From the NCBI RefSeq assembly GCF_014646095.1, contig NZ_BMMU01000003.1, forward strand, positions 1 to 64,000: 64,000 bases of DNA, in the 5' to 3' direction. Positions 7,514 to 15,905 of this stretch are shown here, one piece after another (positions within the stretch are counted from its first letter, which is position 1; every line of letters begins with the position of its first letter). The notes under the pieces are model-generated. The model was not told the DNA's origin, ran no database searches, and was given only the letters and a program-made list of their open reading frames with translations. The translations under genes and the position numbers were made by a program. Source of the stretch: Streptomyces lacrimifluminis. Its GTDB lineage: Bacteria > Actinomycetota > Actinomycetes > Streptomycetales > Streptomycetaceae.

Positions 7514-8833
7514 GTGGCAACACAATATGGGATCAGTGGTACGACGGCCAAGGGAATTGCCTCGTCCGTCGAAAGAGGTGTGTCCGAGGGGTTGTTGGGG
7601 CCGGGGGTCGCACTGCCTCCCGTGCGTCGGCTCGCCGATGAACTGGGGGTGAGTCCCGGGACGGTCGCGACGGCGTACAAGGAGTTGCGGCAGCGCGGGA
7701 TCGTGGTCACGCGCGGCCGGGGTGGAACTGTCGTGGCGGCTGCTCCCGCGGTCGCCTCGCGGCGGCCTCCCAGAGTCCCGGACGGGCTGCGCGACCTGGC
7801 CGGCGGTCACCCGGACCCCCAGCTGCTTCCCCGGCTGGTGCCGCCCTCGCGCCTCTCTCCCGGTGCCCGGTCGCATCGCGCGACGCCCCGGGTGACGCGG
7901 CTGGAGCATGCCGTCCGGGAGTGGCTCGGCCCCGACGGGGTGCCGACGGAGCACGTGGCCTTCGCGCACGGAGCGCTGGATCTGATCGGGCGACTGCTGT
8001 CGGTGGAGCTGCGACCCGGCGATGCGGTGGCCATGGAGGACCCCGGCTACCACCATCTGCTCGACCTGGTGACCGCGTTGGGGCTGCGCAACGTCCCGGT
8101 AGCCGTGGACGACGAGGGGCTGCTTCCGGAGGCACTGCGAACGGCACTGCGGGCGGGTGTGCGGGCCGTCGTGTGCAGTCCGCGCGCGCAGAATCCGCGC
8201 GGCGGGTGCTTCTCGGCGGCGCGCCGGGACGCGCTGGTCGCGGTACTGCGGGAGGAGCCGGAGGTTCTCGTGGTGGAGAACGATCACGCCTCCGCCGTCG
8301 CGGACGCTCCCTTGTACACGCTGACCTCGGGTGGGCTTGCCCGGTGGGTGCACGTCCGCACGGTGAGCAAGTTCCTCGGGACCGACCTGCGGTGGGCCGC
8401 TGCGGCTTGTGACCCGACCACGCTGGCCCGCCATGACGGACGGATGCTGCTGACGTCCGGCTGGGTCAGTCATCTGCTCCAGGAGACCGTGTACGGGCTG
8501 ATGACGGACGACGGCACGCGCGCGTTGGTCGCGCGTGCGCGGGAAACGTACTCACTGCGTCGGACCGCGCTCCTGCAGGAGCTCGAACGGCATGGGATCC
8601 CGGCCCATGGGGCGAGCGGGATGAATGTGTGGGTGCCCGTGCCGGACGAATCCGCTGTGGTGAACGGGCTGCGGTCGTACGGATGGTGGGTCGCGTCCGG
8701 GGCGCGGTTCCGGCTCGCGTCCGGGCCCGCGGTGCGGATCGCGGTGGCCGGCCTCCAGTCGGCCGACGCGGCGCGGCTGGCCTCGGACTTCGCCGCCGTG
8801 CTGGTCGAGTCCGAGGCCACCTACGGTGGTTGA
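7514..8833 (+). CDS. MocR-family regulator (GntR HTH plus aminotransferase-like domain)
   Basis: PLP-dependent-type transcription regulator, 439 aa. An N-terminal GntR winged helix is seen in VRRLADELGVSPGTVATAYKEL (about residues 38-60). It is followed by a fold-type I aminotransferase domain with RLEHAVREWLG, MEDPGYHHL, an NPRGG in place of the usual NPTG, and the PLP-lysine motif TVSKFLGTDLRWA. The start is GTG 7514; an SD is weak, so the transcript may be nearly leaderless. It is divergent from the MFS gene and flanked by a palindrome. It likely senses an amine or PLP-related ligand and controls the MFS and the unknown gene downstream of it. Confidence 0.88.
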   Translation: MATQYGISGTTAKGIASSVERGVSEGLLGPGVALPPVRRLADELGVSPGTVATAYKELRQRGIVVTRGRGGTVVAAAPAVASRRPPRVPDGLRDLAGGHPDPQLLPRLVPPSRLSPGARSHRATPRVTRLEHAVREWLGPDGVPTEHVAFAHGALDLIGRLLSVELRPGDAVAMEDPGYHHLLDLVTALGLRNVPVAVDDEGLLPEALRTALRAGVRAVVCSPRAQNPRGGCFSAARRDALVAVLREEPEVLVVENDHASAVADAPLYTLTSGGLARWVHVRTVSKFLGTDLRWAAAACDPTTLARHDGRMLLTSGWVSHLLQETVYGLMTDDGTRALVARARETYSLRRTALLQELERHGIPAHGASGMNVWVPVPDESAVVNGLRSYGWWVASGARFRLASGPAVRIAVAGLQSADAARLASDFAAVLVESEATYGG

Positions 8834-8853
8834 CCGCTGTTCCGGGTTGCCCG

Positions 8854-10830
8854 TCAGCCGCGCTTGCGGGCCAGCTCCTCGTAGAAGTGCAGCAGGTCGA
8901 GGTTGTCGATGGAGCCGGGGTTGACGGCCTTCTCCAGGGGGCTGCCCTGGAGAAGGCGTTTCACCGGGACCTCGATGCGTTTGCCCGTGAGGGTGTGGGG
9001 AACTCCGGGGACCTCGATGACCTCGTCGGGGACGTGGCGTGGGGAGAGTTGTTCCCGGATGGTCTGTTTGATGCGGTTCAGGAGGGCCTCGTCGAGGACG
9101 GCTCCGGGCGCGAGGTGGACGAAGAGCGGCATCCAGTAACCGCCGTCGGGTTGTTCGACGCCGATGACGAGGGATTCCTTGATCTCGGGGAGTCGTTCGA
9201 CGGCTTCGTAGATGTCGGCCGACCCCATGCGTACGCCCTGGCGGTTGAGCGTGGAGTCGGAGCGGCCATGGATGATCACGGAGCCGCGCGAGGTGAGGGT
9301 GATCCAGTCGCCGTGGCGCCACACGCCGGGATAGGTATCGAAGTAACTGTCGTGGTACCGGCTGCCGTCGGGGTCGTTCCAGAAGTGGATGGGCATGGAC
9401 GGCATCGGGTTGGTGACCACGAGTTCGCCGACCTCGTCCACGAGGGGTCTTCCGCTCGGGTCCCAGGACTGGAGGTCGGTGCCCAGTCCGGGCGCCTGGA
9501 GTTCGCCGATGTGCACCGGGAGGGTCGGCACGGCTCCTGCGAAGCAGGAGCACACGTCCGTACCACCGCTGACCGAGGCGATCCACAGGGCGGCCCCGCT
9601 CGCCGCGAACTCGTCGTGCAGCCAGCGGAATCCGTCGGGGGGCAGCGGCGATCCGGTCGTGGCGACGCACTGCACCTTGGACAGGTCGAACTCCCGGGCG
9701 GGGTGCACTTCGGCCTTGCGGCAGGCCATGACGTACGCCGCCGAGGTGCCGAAAAGGGTCGTCCCCGTACGGTCGGCGATCCGCCACTGGGCACCCGTGT
9801 CGGGGTAGCCGGGGCTGCCGTCGTAGAGGACGATCGTGGTGCCCGTCAGGAGGCCGGAGACGAGGAAGTTCCACATCATCCAGCCGGTGGACGTGTACCA
9901 GAAGAAGCGGTCCTCCGGCCCCAGGTCGCAGTGCAGGCCGAGTTGTTTGAGGTGCTCGACGAGGATGCCGCCCTGGGACTGGACGATCGCCTTGGGGAGG
10001 CCGGTCGTGCCCGAGGAGTAGAGCACCCACAGAGGGTGGTCGAAGGCGACCTGCTCGTAGGCGGGGGTCACGTCCGAGGACGTGAGGATGGACCATTCCA
10101 GGGCGTCTTCGGGGGGCTCGGTGCCCAGCAGCGGGATGTGGACGACGGCGCGCAGGGTGGGCAGTTCGCGGCGGAGTTCGGCGACCGTGTCACGACGGTC
10201 GTGCTCCTTGCCGCCGTAGCGGTAGCCGTCGACGGTGAACAGCACGACCGGTTCGACCTGCTGGAAGCGGTCGAGGACGCTGCGGGCGCCGAAGTCGGGC
10301 GCGCAGGACGTCCATACGCCGCCCACGGCCGCTGTGGCGAGCAGAGCGACCACTGCCTGGGGAACGTTCGGGAGATAGCCGCTCACGCGGTCGCCTGGGC
10401 GCACTCCGAGCGCACGCAGCTCGGCGGCGAGGGAGCCGACCTGGCGGCGCAGCTCGGACCAGGTCATTGGGCGGGGTTCGTGGTTCTCGTCGACGTACAG
10501 GAGGGCCGGTTCGTCCCCACGGGTGTCCGCGGCGCGCAGGGCGTGCTCGGCGTAGTTGAGCTTCGCCCCGGGGAACCATCGCGCGCCGGGCATCGAGCGA
10601 TCGCCGAGCACGTGCGCGTATGGCGTCGAGAAACGCACGTCGAACCACTCGGTGACGGCCTGCCAGAACGTGTCCAGCCGGTCCACGGACCAGCCGTGCA
10701 GTGCCGCGTAGCCACCGTCGGCGGGGGCCCCGTGCCGCTCGGCCGCCCACGCCTGGAACCTGGTGATCCGGGCCCGGGCGACGCGTTCTCGGTCGGGCTC
10801 CCAGAGGGGCGTGGGGTTCGTGGTGGACAT
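8854..10830 (-). CDS. Acetoacetyl-CoA synthetase (acetoacetate-CoA ligase)
   Basis: Cytosolic ANL-superfamily ligase that activates acetoacetate to acetoacetyl-CoA with ATP. The 658 aa show the N-terminal PLWEPD and NYAEHAL, AMP-binding motif LYSSGTTGLPKAIVQ, WYTSTGWMMWN, SVSGGTDVCSCF, the GDWITL-type A8 hinge region with GRSDSTLNRQGVRMG, and the C-terminal catalytic Lys in TLTGKRIEVP. The length and these motifs favour AacS over acetyl-CoA synthetase. A longer frame starts at 10881, but ATG 10830 has CGGGAG and begins the conserved N-terminus. It is monocistronic, divergent from the GH31 gene. Confidence 0.93.
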   Translation of the reverse strand: MSTTNPTPLWEPDRERVARARITRFQAWAAERHGAPADGGYAALHGWSVDRLDTFWQAVTEWFDVRFSTPYAHVLGDRSMPGARWFPGAKLNYAEHALRAADTRGDEPALLYVDENHEPRPMTWSELRRQVGSLAAELRALGVRPGDRVSGYLPNVPQAVVALLATAAVGGVWTSCAPDFGARSVLDRFQQVEPVVLFTVDGYRYGGKEHDRRDTVAELRRELPTLRAVVHIPLLGTEPPEDALEWSILTSSDVTPAYEQVAFDHPLWVLYSSGTTGLPKAIVQSQGGILVEHLKQLGLHCDLGPEDRFFWYTSTGWMMWNFLVSGLLTGTTIVLYDGSPGYPDTGAQWRIADRTGTTLFGTSAAYVMACRKAEVHPAREFDLSKVQCVATTGSPLPPDGFRWLHDEFAASGAALWIASVSGGTDVCSCFAGAVPTLPVHIGELQAPGLGTDLQSWDPSGRPLVDEVGELVVTNPMPSMPIHFWNDPDGSRYHDSYFDTYPGVWRHGDWITLTSRGSVIIHGRSDSTLNRQGVRMGSADIYEAVERLPEIKESLVIGVEQPDGGYWMPLFVHLAPGAVLDEALLNRIKQTIREQLSPRHVPDEVIEVPGVPHTLTGKRIEVPVKRLLQGSPLEKAVNPGSIDNLDLLHFYEELARKRG

Positions 10831-11011
10831 GGGGCGGCTCCCGGACTGTGCGCGTGACACGGCTGACACGGACCATGCCATCTGATCGACTCCGGCACCA
10901 GGGCGCGCCGCGCGGGGGCCGTGTCATGGAGATGAAGATGTGCTCCCTGCCAGGGTGAACGGCTGCTGAACAGTGCGCCCATCGGGTGAAGTCAGTGGCA
11001 GGCTGAGGAGC

Positions 11012-13378
11012 ATGGAAGGTCGTGACCTGGTGCGTTCGGTGAAGGCTGTCGGTTCGGCGGGGGTGACCCAGGGGTTGCGTACCGTACGGGCCGCCTGGCG
11101 CCGGAGGCGTGCCGACGCTACCGGGCTGCCGCCTCGGGGCACCGAGCGCGCGCGGGTGCCCGGGCCCGTGCTGAACGTGGAGCCGGAGCCCGGTGGCGGT
11201 GTCGTCCGGTTCGCGAAGTCCGAGCTGCGGATCGTTGTCGCCGTCAACGGGGCGGTCTTCTGGGGCTGGGACGGGGCCGGTCCCGAGCCGTCGTACGCAC
11301 TCGCCGGCCGCTGTCCGGAGCCGGATCCCCGTGCCTCGCTGGAGCCGGACACGGAGGGTGGCTGGCGGGTCGTTGCCGAGCGGGTGACGGTCGTGGTCTC
11401 GCGGCACGGAGCGGTGGAACTGCTCACCCCCGGAGGGGTGAGACTGCGACGGGAGTTGCCGCCTCGCTGGTGGGAACCGGTGGGCGGTGGCACGAGCCGC
11501 TGGACGCAACGCTCCGAGGTGGCCGCGGACGCGCGGTTCTTCGGGCTCGGCGGGCGTGCCTCGGGACCTCGGTTGCGCGAGGGGACGTACCGCCTGTGGA
11601 ACACGGACCCCGCTCGCGCCTTCGGTCCCGGCGACGATCCGCTGTCCATCACCATGCCGGTGCAGTTGGTGGTGGCCGACGCGGCGACCCATCTGGTGTT
11701 CCAGGACACCTCCTGGGACGGCACGGTGACGCTGCGGGAGGGTGAGGAGGGCGCGGGTTCGGGCCATGACCGGGTCGGCACGTCCGAGCTGCGGATGGAC
11801 GGTGGGCCGCTGCGCTGCTGGATGGTAGTGGGCACCCCCGCGCGCGTGCTGCGCACCTGGGCCACGCTCACGGGTGCGCCCGCGCTGCCGCCTTCATGGG
11901 CGCTGGGCCACCACCACGCGCGTGGGGGCCCTGGCGGCGAGCAGGCGGTGCGGCGGATCGTCGCGGGCTATCAGGAACACGATCTGCCGCTCGACGCGGT
12001 CCATCTCGGCATCGGCCACCTGGACGGGCACCAGGTGTTCACCGTCGACGAGGAGCAGTTCCCGAAACTGCCGACGCTCGCCGAGGATCTGCGGCGCGAC
12101 GGCATACGACTGGTGTCGGTCGTCGACCCCGCGGTCACGGCCGAGCCGGGCAACGCCGTGTACGACAGCGGGAGCGCCGAGGACGCGTTCGTACGGGATG
12201 CGTCGGGGCAGCTCGTCCGGGGAGTCGCCCGTTCCGGGGAGTCGGTGCACCCCGACTTCACGCACGCGCGTGTGCGTGCCTGGTGGGGCCGACTGTACGA
12301 GGAGCGGCTCGGGCAGGGGTTCGCCGGTTTCTGGCACGACATGGACGAGCCCACGTCTTTCAGCGCTTTCGGAGAGTCGACCCTTCCGCGTTCGGCCCGC
12401 CACGTCCTGGAGGGGCGCGGCGGCGACCATCGCGAGGCACACAACGTGTACGGCCTGTGCATGGCCCAGGCCGCCTTCGAGGGGCTGCGTGAACTGGCGC
12501 CGGAGGAGCGGCCGTTCATATTCTCGCGCTCCGGTTGGGCCGGTATGCAGCGCTACGGAGGGGCGTGGTCCGGGGGTGTGGAGACAGGCTGGCCGGGGCT
12601 GCGGGCGTCGCTGTCGCTGGTCATGGGTCTCGGGTTGTGCGGGGTGCCCTACTCGGGCCCCGATGTGGGCGGCTTCGGCGGGAGGCCGTCGCCGGAGCTG
12701 TATCTGCGGTGGTTCCAACTGGGCGCCCATCTGCCGCTGTTCCGCACGCACTCGAGTCTGCGGGCGGGGCACAGGGAGCCCTGGGAGTTCGGTGCGGAGG
12801 TCCTGGCACACGCGCGCGTGGCGCTCGTCGAACGCCGGCGTCTGCTGCCGTATTTCATGACCCTGGCTCATCTGGCCCGTCGCACGGGGGCGCCCTATGT
12901 GCGGCCGTTGTGGTGGGGGGCGCCCGAGGAGCGGGCTCTGCGGGACTGCGAGGACGCCTTCCTCTTGGGTGACTGTCTTCTGGTGGCGCCGGTGCTCGAC
13001 CCGGGTGCGGACCGGCGCGCGGTGCAGCTGCCGCGCGGGCGCTGGTACGACACGGTGACGGAGCAGGCGTACGAGGGGCCCTGCCAGGTGCTGGTCGACG
13101 CCCCTCTGTCGCGGATTCCGGTTCTCGCGCGCGCGGGCGCCGTCGTACCCGTGCGGGACGACGACGGCGGCCTGGAGTTGGAGGTGTGGGCGCCCGCCCG
13201 CGGACGTACCGGGGGCGGGCTGGTGGTGCAGGACGCGGGTGACGGGTGGGAAGAGCCGGAGATCGAGCGGTACGTCACGCGTTGGGAAGGGCGTCGGCTG
13301 GTCGTCGAGCGGGACGGGGAGGACGGCGTGAGAGAACCGGCCCACCCTGTGCGCGTACGAGGACTCGGCGGGCGCTGA
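11012..13378 (+). CDS. Glycoside hydrolase family 31 protein lacking the usual acid/base Asp
   Basis: Alpha-glucosidase-type protein of 788 aa with no obvious signal peptide. It has an N-terminal beta-sandwich and a GH31 (beta/alpha)8 barrel with LGHHHARGG-type entry, the nucleophile motif GFWHDMDEPTSF, RSGWAGMQRYGG, VPYSGPDVGGFGG and the LPLFRTHSSLR loop, then C-terminal beta domains. The expected acid/base motif (W-x-G-D-x) reads WSGGVETGW: the Asp is Gly (codon GGT). This could abolish hydrolysis or change the chemistry. ATG 11012 follows GAGGAG. Activity prediction is therefore uncertain although family membership is firm. Confidence 0.9.
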   Translation: MEGRDLVRSVKAVGSAGVTQGLRTVRAAWRRRRADATGLPPRGTERARVPGPVLNVEPEPGGGVVRFAKSELRIVVAVNGAVFWGWDGAGPEPSYALAGRCPEPDPRASLEPDTEGGWRVVAERVTVVVSRHGAVELLTPGGVRLRRELPPRWWEPVGGGTSRWTQRSEVAADARFFGLGGRASGPRLREGTYRLWNTDPARAFGPGDDPLSITMPVQLVVADAATHLVFQDTSWDGTVTLREGEEGAGSGHDRVGTSELRMDGGPLRCWMVVGTPARVLRTWATLTGAPALPPSWALGHHHARGGPGGEQAVRRIVAGYQEHDLPLDAVHLGIGHLDGHQVFTVDEEQFPKLPTLAEDLRRDGIRLVSVVDPAVTAEPGNAVYDSGSAEDAFVRDASGQLVRGVARSGESVHPDFTHARVRAWWGRLYEERLGQGFAGFWHDMDEPTSFSAFGESTLPRSARHVLEGRGGDHREAHNVYGLCMAQAAFEGLRELAPEERPFIFSRSGWAGMQRYGGAWSGGVETGWPGLRASLSLVMGLGLCGVPYSGPDVGGFGGRPSPELYLRWFQLGAHLPLFRTHSSLRAGHREPWEFGAEVLAHARVALVERRRLLPYFMTLAHLARRTGAPYVRPLWWGAPEERALRDCEDAFLLGDCLLVAPVLDPGADRRAVQLPRGRWYDTVTEQAYEGPCQVLVDAPLSRIPVLARAGAVVPVRDDDGGLELEVWAPARGRTGGGLVVQDAGDGWEEPEIERYVTRWEGRRLVVERDGEDGVREPAHPVRVRGLGGR

Positions 13379-13384
13379 GGGAGC

Positions 13385-13918
13385 TCAGTAACGACCCTCG
13401 AACCACGCGCGTGCGGCCACCGTGTGCAGCGGGAAGGCGAGCTCCTCCGGCCTGCGCAGAAGGTGCCAGCCGTCGGTCTCGTCCGTGGCTGCGGACTGCG
13501 GCAGTTGGTCGGCCGGGCGTTCCGGCAGGGTTCCGAAGAGCAGCAGGTGCCCGTCGGGCGAGCTCAGCGCGTCGACGAGCCGGACGTCGCGGCTCGCCGC
13601 CTCGATGCCTGTCTCCTCCCTGAGTTCACGGACCACGGCCTGCCGCCAGTCCTCTCGATGGTCGACGTACCCGCCGGGCAGGGCGGTGCCTCCGCGCGCG
13701 GGGTCGATGGTTCGGGTGATGACGACCAGGGCGGTGCCCTTGGTGTCGTACACGGGCTGGAGTGCCACTGCGACGGGCAGCGGGTTGCGGTAGGCCACGG
13801 TGCCGCAGGCGGGGCAGGTGCGGGGCCAGCCGGAATCGCCCTCTCCGTAGGGCGCTCCGCAGCTCGAACAGTGGGAGCCCGGCGCGGAGTTGTCGGTTGA
13901 TAGTTGTTTTACGGACAC
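13385..13918 (-). CDS. NUDIX hydrolase with N-terminal zinc ribbon
   Basis: Hydrolyses nucleoside-diphosphate-linked compounds; the exact substrate is unknown. The 177 aa show a zinc-ribbon-like C-x2-C...C-x2-C (CSSCGAPYG, CPACGTVAY) and a complete Nudix box GYVDHREDWRQAVVRELREETGI. This architecture resembles the NudC/ADP-ribose-type zinc-ribbon NUDIX group. The ATG at 13918 begins MSVKQLS. It converges with the GH31 gene, 6 bp between stops, and is divergent from the DUF35 gene. Confidence 0.88.
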   Translation of the reverse strand: MSVKQLSTDNSAPGSHCSSCGAPYGEGDSGWPRTCPACGTVAYRNPLPVAVALQPVYDTKGTALVVITRTIDPARGGTALPGGYVDHREDWRQAVVRELREETGIEAASRDVRLVDALSSPDGHLLLFGTLPERPADQLPQSAATDETDGWHLLRRPEELAFPLHTVAARAWFEGRY

Positions 13919-14138
13919 GCGGCGGACTGTATCCGATCATGCGGACGGAGGCCTTCCGGGGGCACCCCTGGAGCCTGTCGCGGCGGGGACGGCCGGAACC
14001 ACCCCCGTGGACTCCGGCCGTCCCTACCGATACGACGACGCACACAGGGCGTGTGCGGTTCTGTGCGACGGCTGCCCAATCCGAAGTGACCGTGCCACAC
14101 TTCTGACGTTCCGTCAGATCCAGTTATCTGGAGGGGAT

Positions 14139-14585
14139 GTGGCACGCATCCGTACACCTGTGGTCGCCGGGTGGTTCACGGAGGACGGGGACGACTTCCG
14201 GCTCCTCGGCACCCGCTGCTCGGCCTGCGCCTCGGTTTTCTTCCCCCGTGAGGACGTCCACTGCCGCAACCCGGGGTGCCGGGGCGGCGGGTTGGACGAG
14301 GTGCCGCTGTCCACGCGTGGGCGCGTCTGGTCGTACACCGACGGCCGATACCGGCCTCCGTCACCGTATGTGACCGATCCGGAACTTCCTTGGGAGCCGT
14401 ACGCGTTGATCGCTGTGGAGCTGGAGTCCGAGCGGATGGTGGTACTGGGACAGGCTGTTCCCGGGGTCACCGTCGCCGATCTGACGGTGGGCATGGAGGT
14501 GGAGGTCGTCCCGGGGGTGCTCCACGAGGACGCGGAGACGACCTGGACGACCTGGCACTGGCGGCCGACGGGGGCGGTGAAATGA
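14139..14585 (+). CDS. DUF35 zinc-ribbon/OB-fold acyl-CoA-associated protein
   Basis: Small partner protein of thiolase-like enzymes, 148 aa. A rubredoxin-like zinc ribbon (TRCSACASVFFPRE and HCRNPGC, four Cys) precedes an OB-fold (GRVWSYTDGRYRPPSPY, VLGQAVPG). Proteins of this family bind acyl-CoA and pair with nondecarboxylating thiolases in steroid or lipid side-chain metabolism. GTG 14139 is selected because CTGGAGGGG sits just upstream; the longer frame from 13890 crosses the divergent promoter. The stop overlaps the next start (ATGA), implying translational coupling and complex formation. Confidence 0.88.
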   Translation: MARIRTPVVAGWFTEDGDDFRLLGTRCSACASVFFPREDVHCRNPGCRGGGLDEVPLSTRGRVWSYTDGRYRPPSPYVTDPELPWEPYALIAVELESERMVVLGQAVPGVTVADLTVGMEVEVVPGVLHEDAETTWTTWHWRPTGAVK

Positions 14586-15772
14586 CCGGAGAGGTGGCAG
14601 TACTCGGTGTGGGCATGCACCCCTGGGGCAAGTGGGGGCGAGGCTTCACCGAGTACGGCACGGCCGCCGCGCGCGCGGCGCTCGCCGACGCGGGGGTCGA
14701 CTGGCGGGACGTCGACTCGGTCGTCGGCGCGGACACCGTGCGCGGCGGCTATCCCGGGTACGTGGCGGGGGCGACGTTCACCAAGGCGCTGGGCTGGCAG
14801 GGTGCCCGGGTGACCAGCGTGTACGCGGCGTGCGCGTCGGGGGCACAGGCGGTCGCCGTCGCACGCGCACAGATCCTCGCCGGGCTCGCGGAGGTGGTGC
14901 TCGTCGTGGGCGCGGACTCGGCGCCGAAGGGGTTCTTCCGGCCGGCCGGCGGGGACCGTTCCGACGATCCGGACTGGCTGCGGTTCCGGGTCCTGGGGGC
15001 GACGAACCCGGCGTACTTCGGGCTGTACGCGCGGCGGCGAATGGCCGTGCACGGCGACACCCTGGAGGACTTCGCGCAGGTCAAGGTGAAGAACGCCGCT
15101 CTGGGTGCCCTCAACCCGAACGCGCGCTACCGCAAACGGGTCACCGCCGACGAGGTCGCCGCGTCCGCGGTGGTCGCCGATCCCCTTCGGCTGCTCGACA
15201 TCTGCGCCACCTCGGACGGCGGGGCCGCGCTGGTGCTGACCGGCATGGAGTTCGCGCGCCGGCACGGGGTGGCGGAGCCGGTGCGGATCCGGGCGGTGTC
15301 CACGGTGACACCCCGGTACCCCACCACCGTGCTGGACCTGCCGGACATCGCCACGGACTCGGCGGCGTCGGTGGAGCCGGCGGGCGGGACCTTCCGGGCG
15401 TCGATCGCGCGGGCAGCCTACGAGGAGGCGGGCATCGGCCCCGAGGACCTCTCCCTGGCCGAGGTCTACGACCTGTCCACAGCCCTGGAGTTGCAGTGGT
15501 ACGAGGATCTGGGTCTGTGCGACGAGGGCGAGGCGGCGAAGCTGCTGCGGGAGGGCGCGACGGCCCTGGGCGGGCGCATACCCGTCAACACCAGCGGTGG
15601 CCTCGCCTCTTTCGGAGAGGCGGTGCCCGCGCAGGCCATCGCCCAGGTGTGCGAGCTGACCTGGCAGTTGCGGGGCGACTCCGGTGACCGGCAGGTCGTG
15701 GGAGCACGTGTGGGTATCACGGCCAACCAGGGCCTGTTCGGGCACGGTTCCTCCGTGATCGCGGTGCGGTGA
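14582..15772 (+). CDS. Thiolase / SCP2-type lipid-transfer protein
   Basis: Nondecarboxylating thiolase-superfamily protein, 396 aa, of the kind annotated as lipid-transfer protein or acetyl-CoA acetyltransferase. The acyl-binding Cys is in YAACASGAQAVAVA; other motifs are NTSGGLASFGEAVPAQ and NQGLFGHGSSV. It forms a coupled pair with the DUF35 protein (4-bp overlap), as seen in steroid-degradation aldolase or thiolase complexes. True substrate is unknown. The start ATG 14582 gives MTGEVAVLGVG, the usual N-terminus. Confidence 0.88.
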   Translation: MTGEVAVLGVGMHPWGKWGRGFTEYGTAAARAALADAGVDWRDVDSVVGADTVRGGYPGYVAGATFTKALGWQGARVTSVYAACASGAQAVAVARAQILAGLAEVVLVVGADSAPKGFFRPAGGDRSDDPDWLRFRVLGATNPAYFGLYARRRMAVHGDTLEDFAQVKVKNAALGALNPNARYRKRVTADEVAASAVVADPLRLLDICATSDGGAALVLTGMEFARRHGVAEPVRIRAVSTVTPRYPTTVLDLPDIATDSAASVEPAGGTFRASIARAAYEEAGIGPEDLSLAEVYDLSTALELQWYEDLGLCDEGEAAKLLREGATALGGRIPVNTSGGLASFGEAVPAQAIAQVCELTWQLRGDSGDRQVVGARVGITANQGLFGHGSSVIAVR

Positions 15773-15905
15773 GGCGCAGGTGCCCGGGCGGATCGCATGG
15801 GGTGGCTCACCCGGGAACTTTCACACTGCGTGATCAGCCGGAAATCGTGCGTGAACACCTCGTGAACTGAACTCGGGCGGACGTCGGGGGCGCGATCATG
15901 CTCCC

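Noticed and set aside
8629..10857. 742-codon plus-strand open frame
   Set aside because: Antisense shadow of the acetoacetyl-CoA synthetase gene; the minus frame has all catalytic motifs, this one none.
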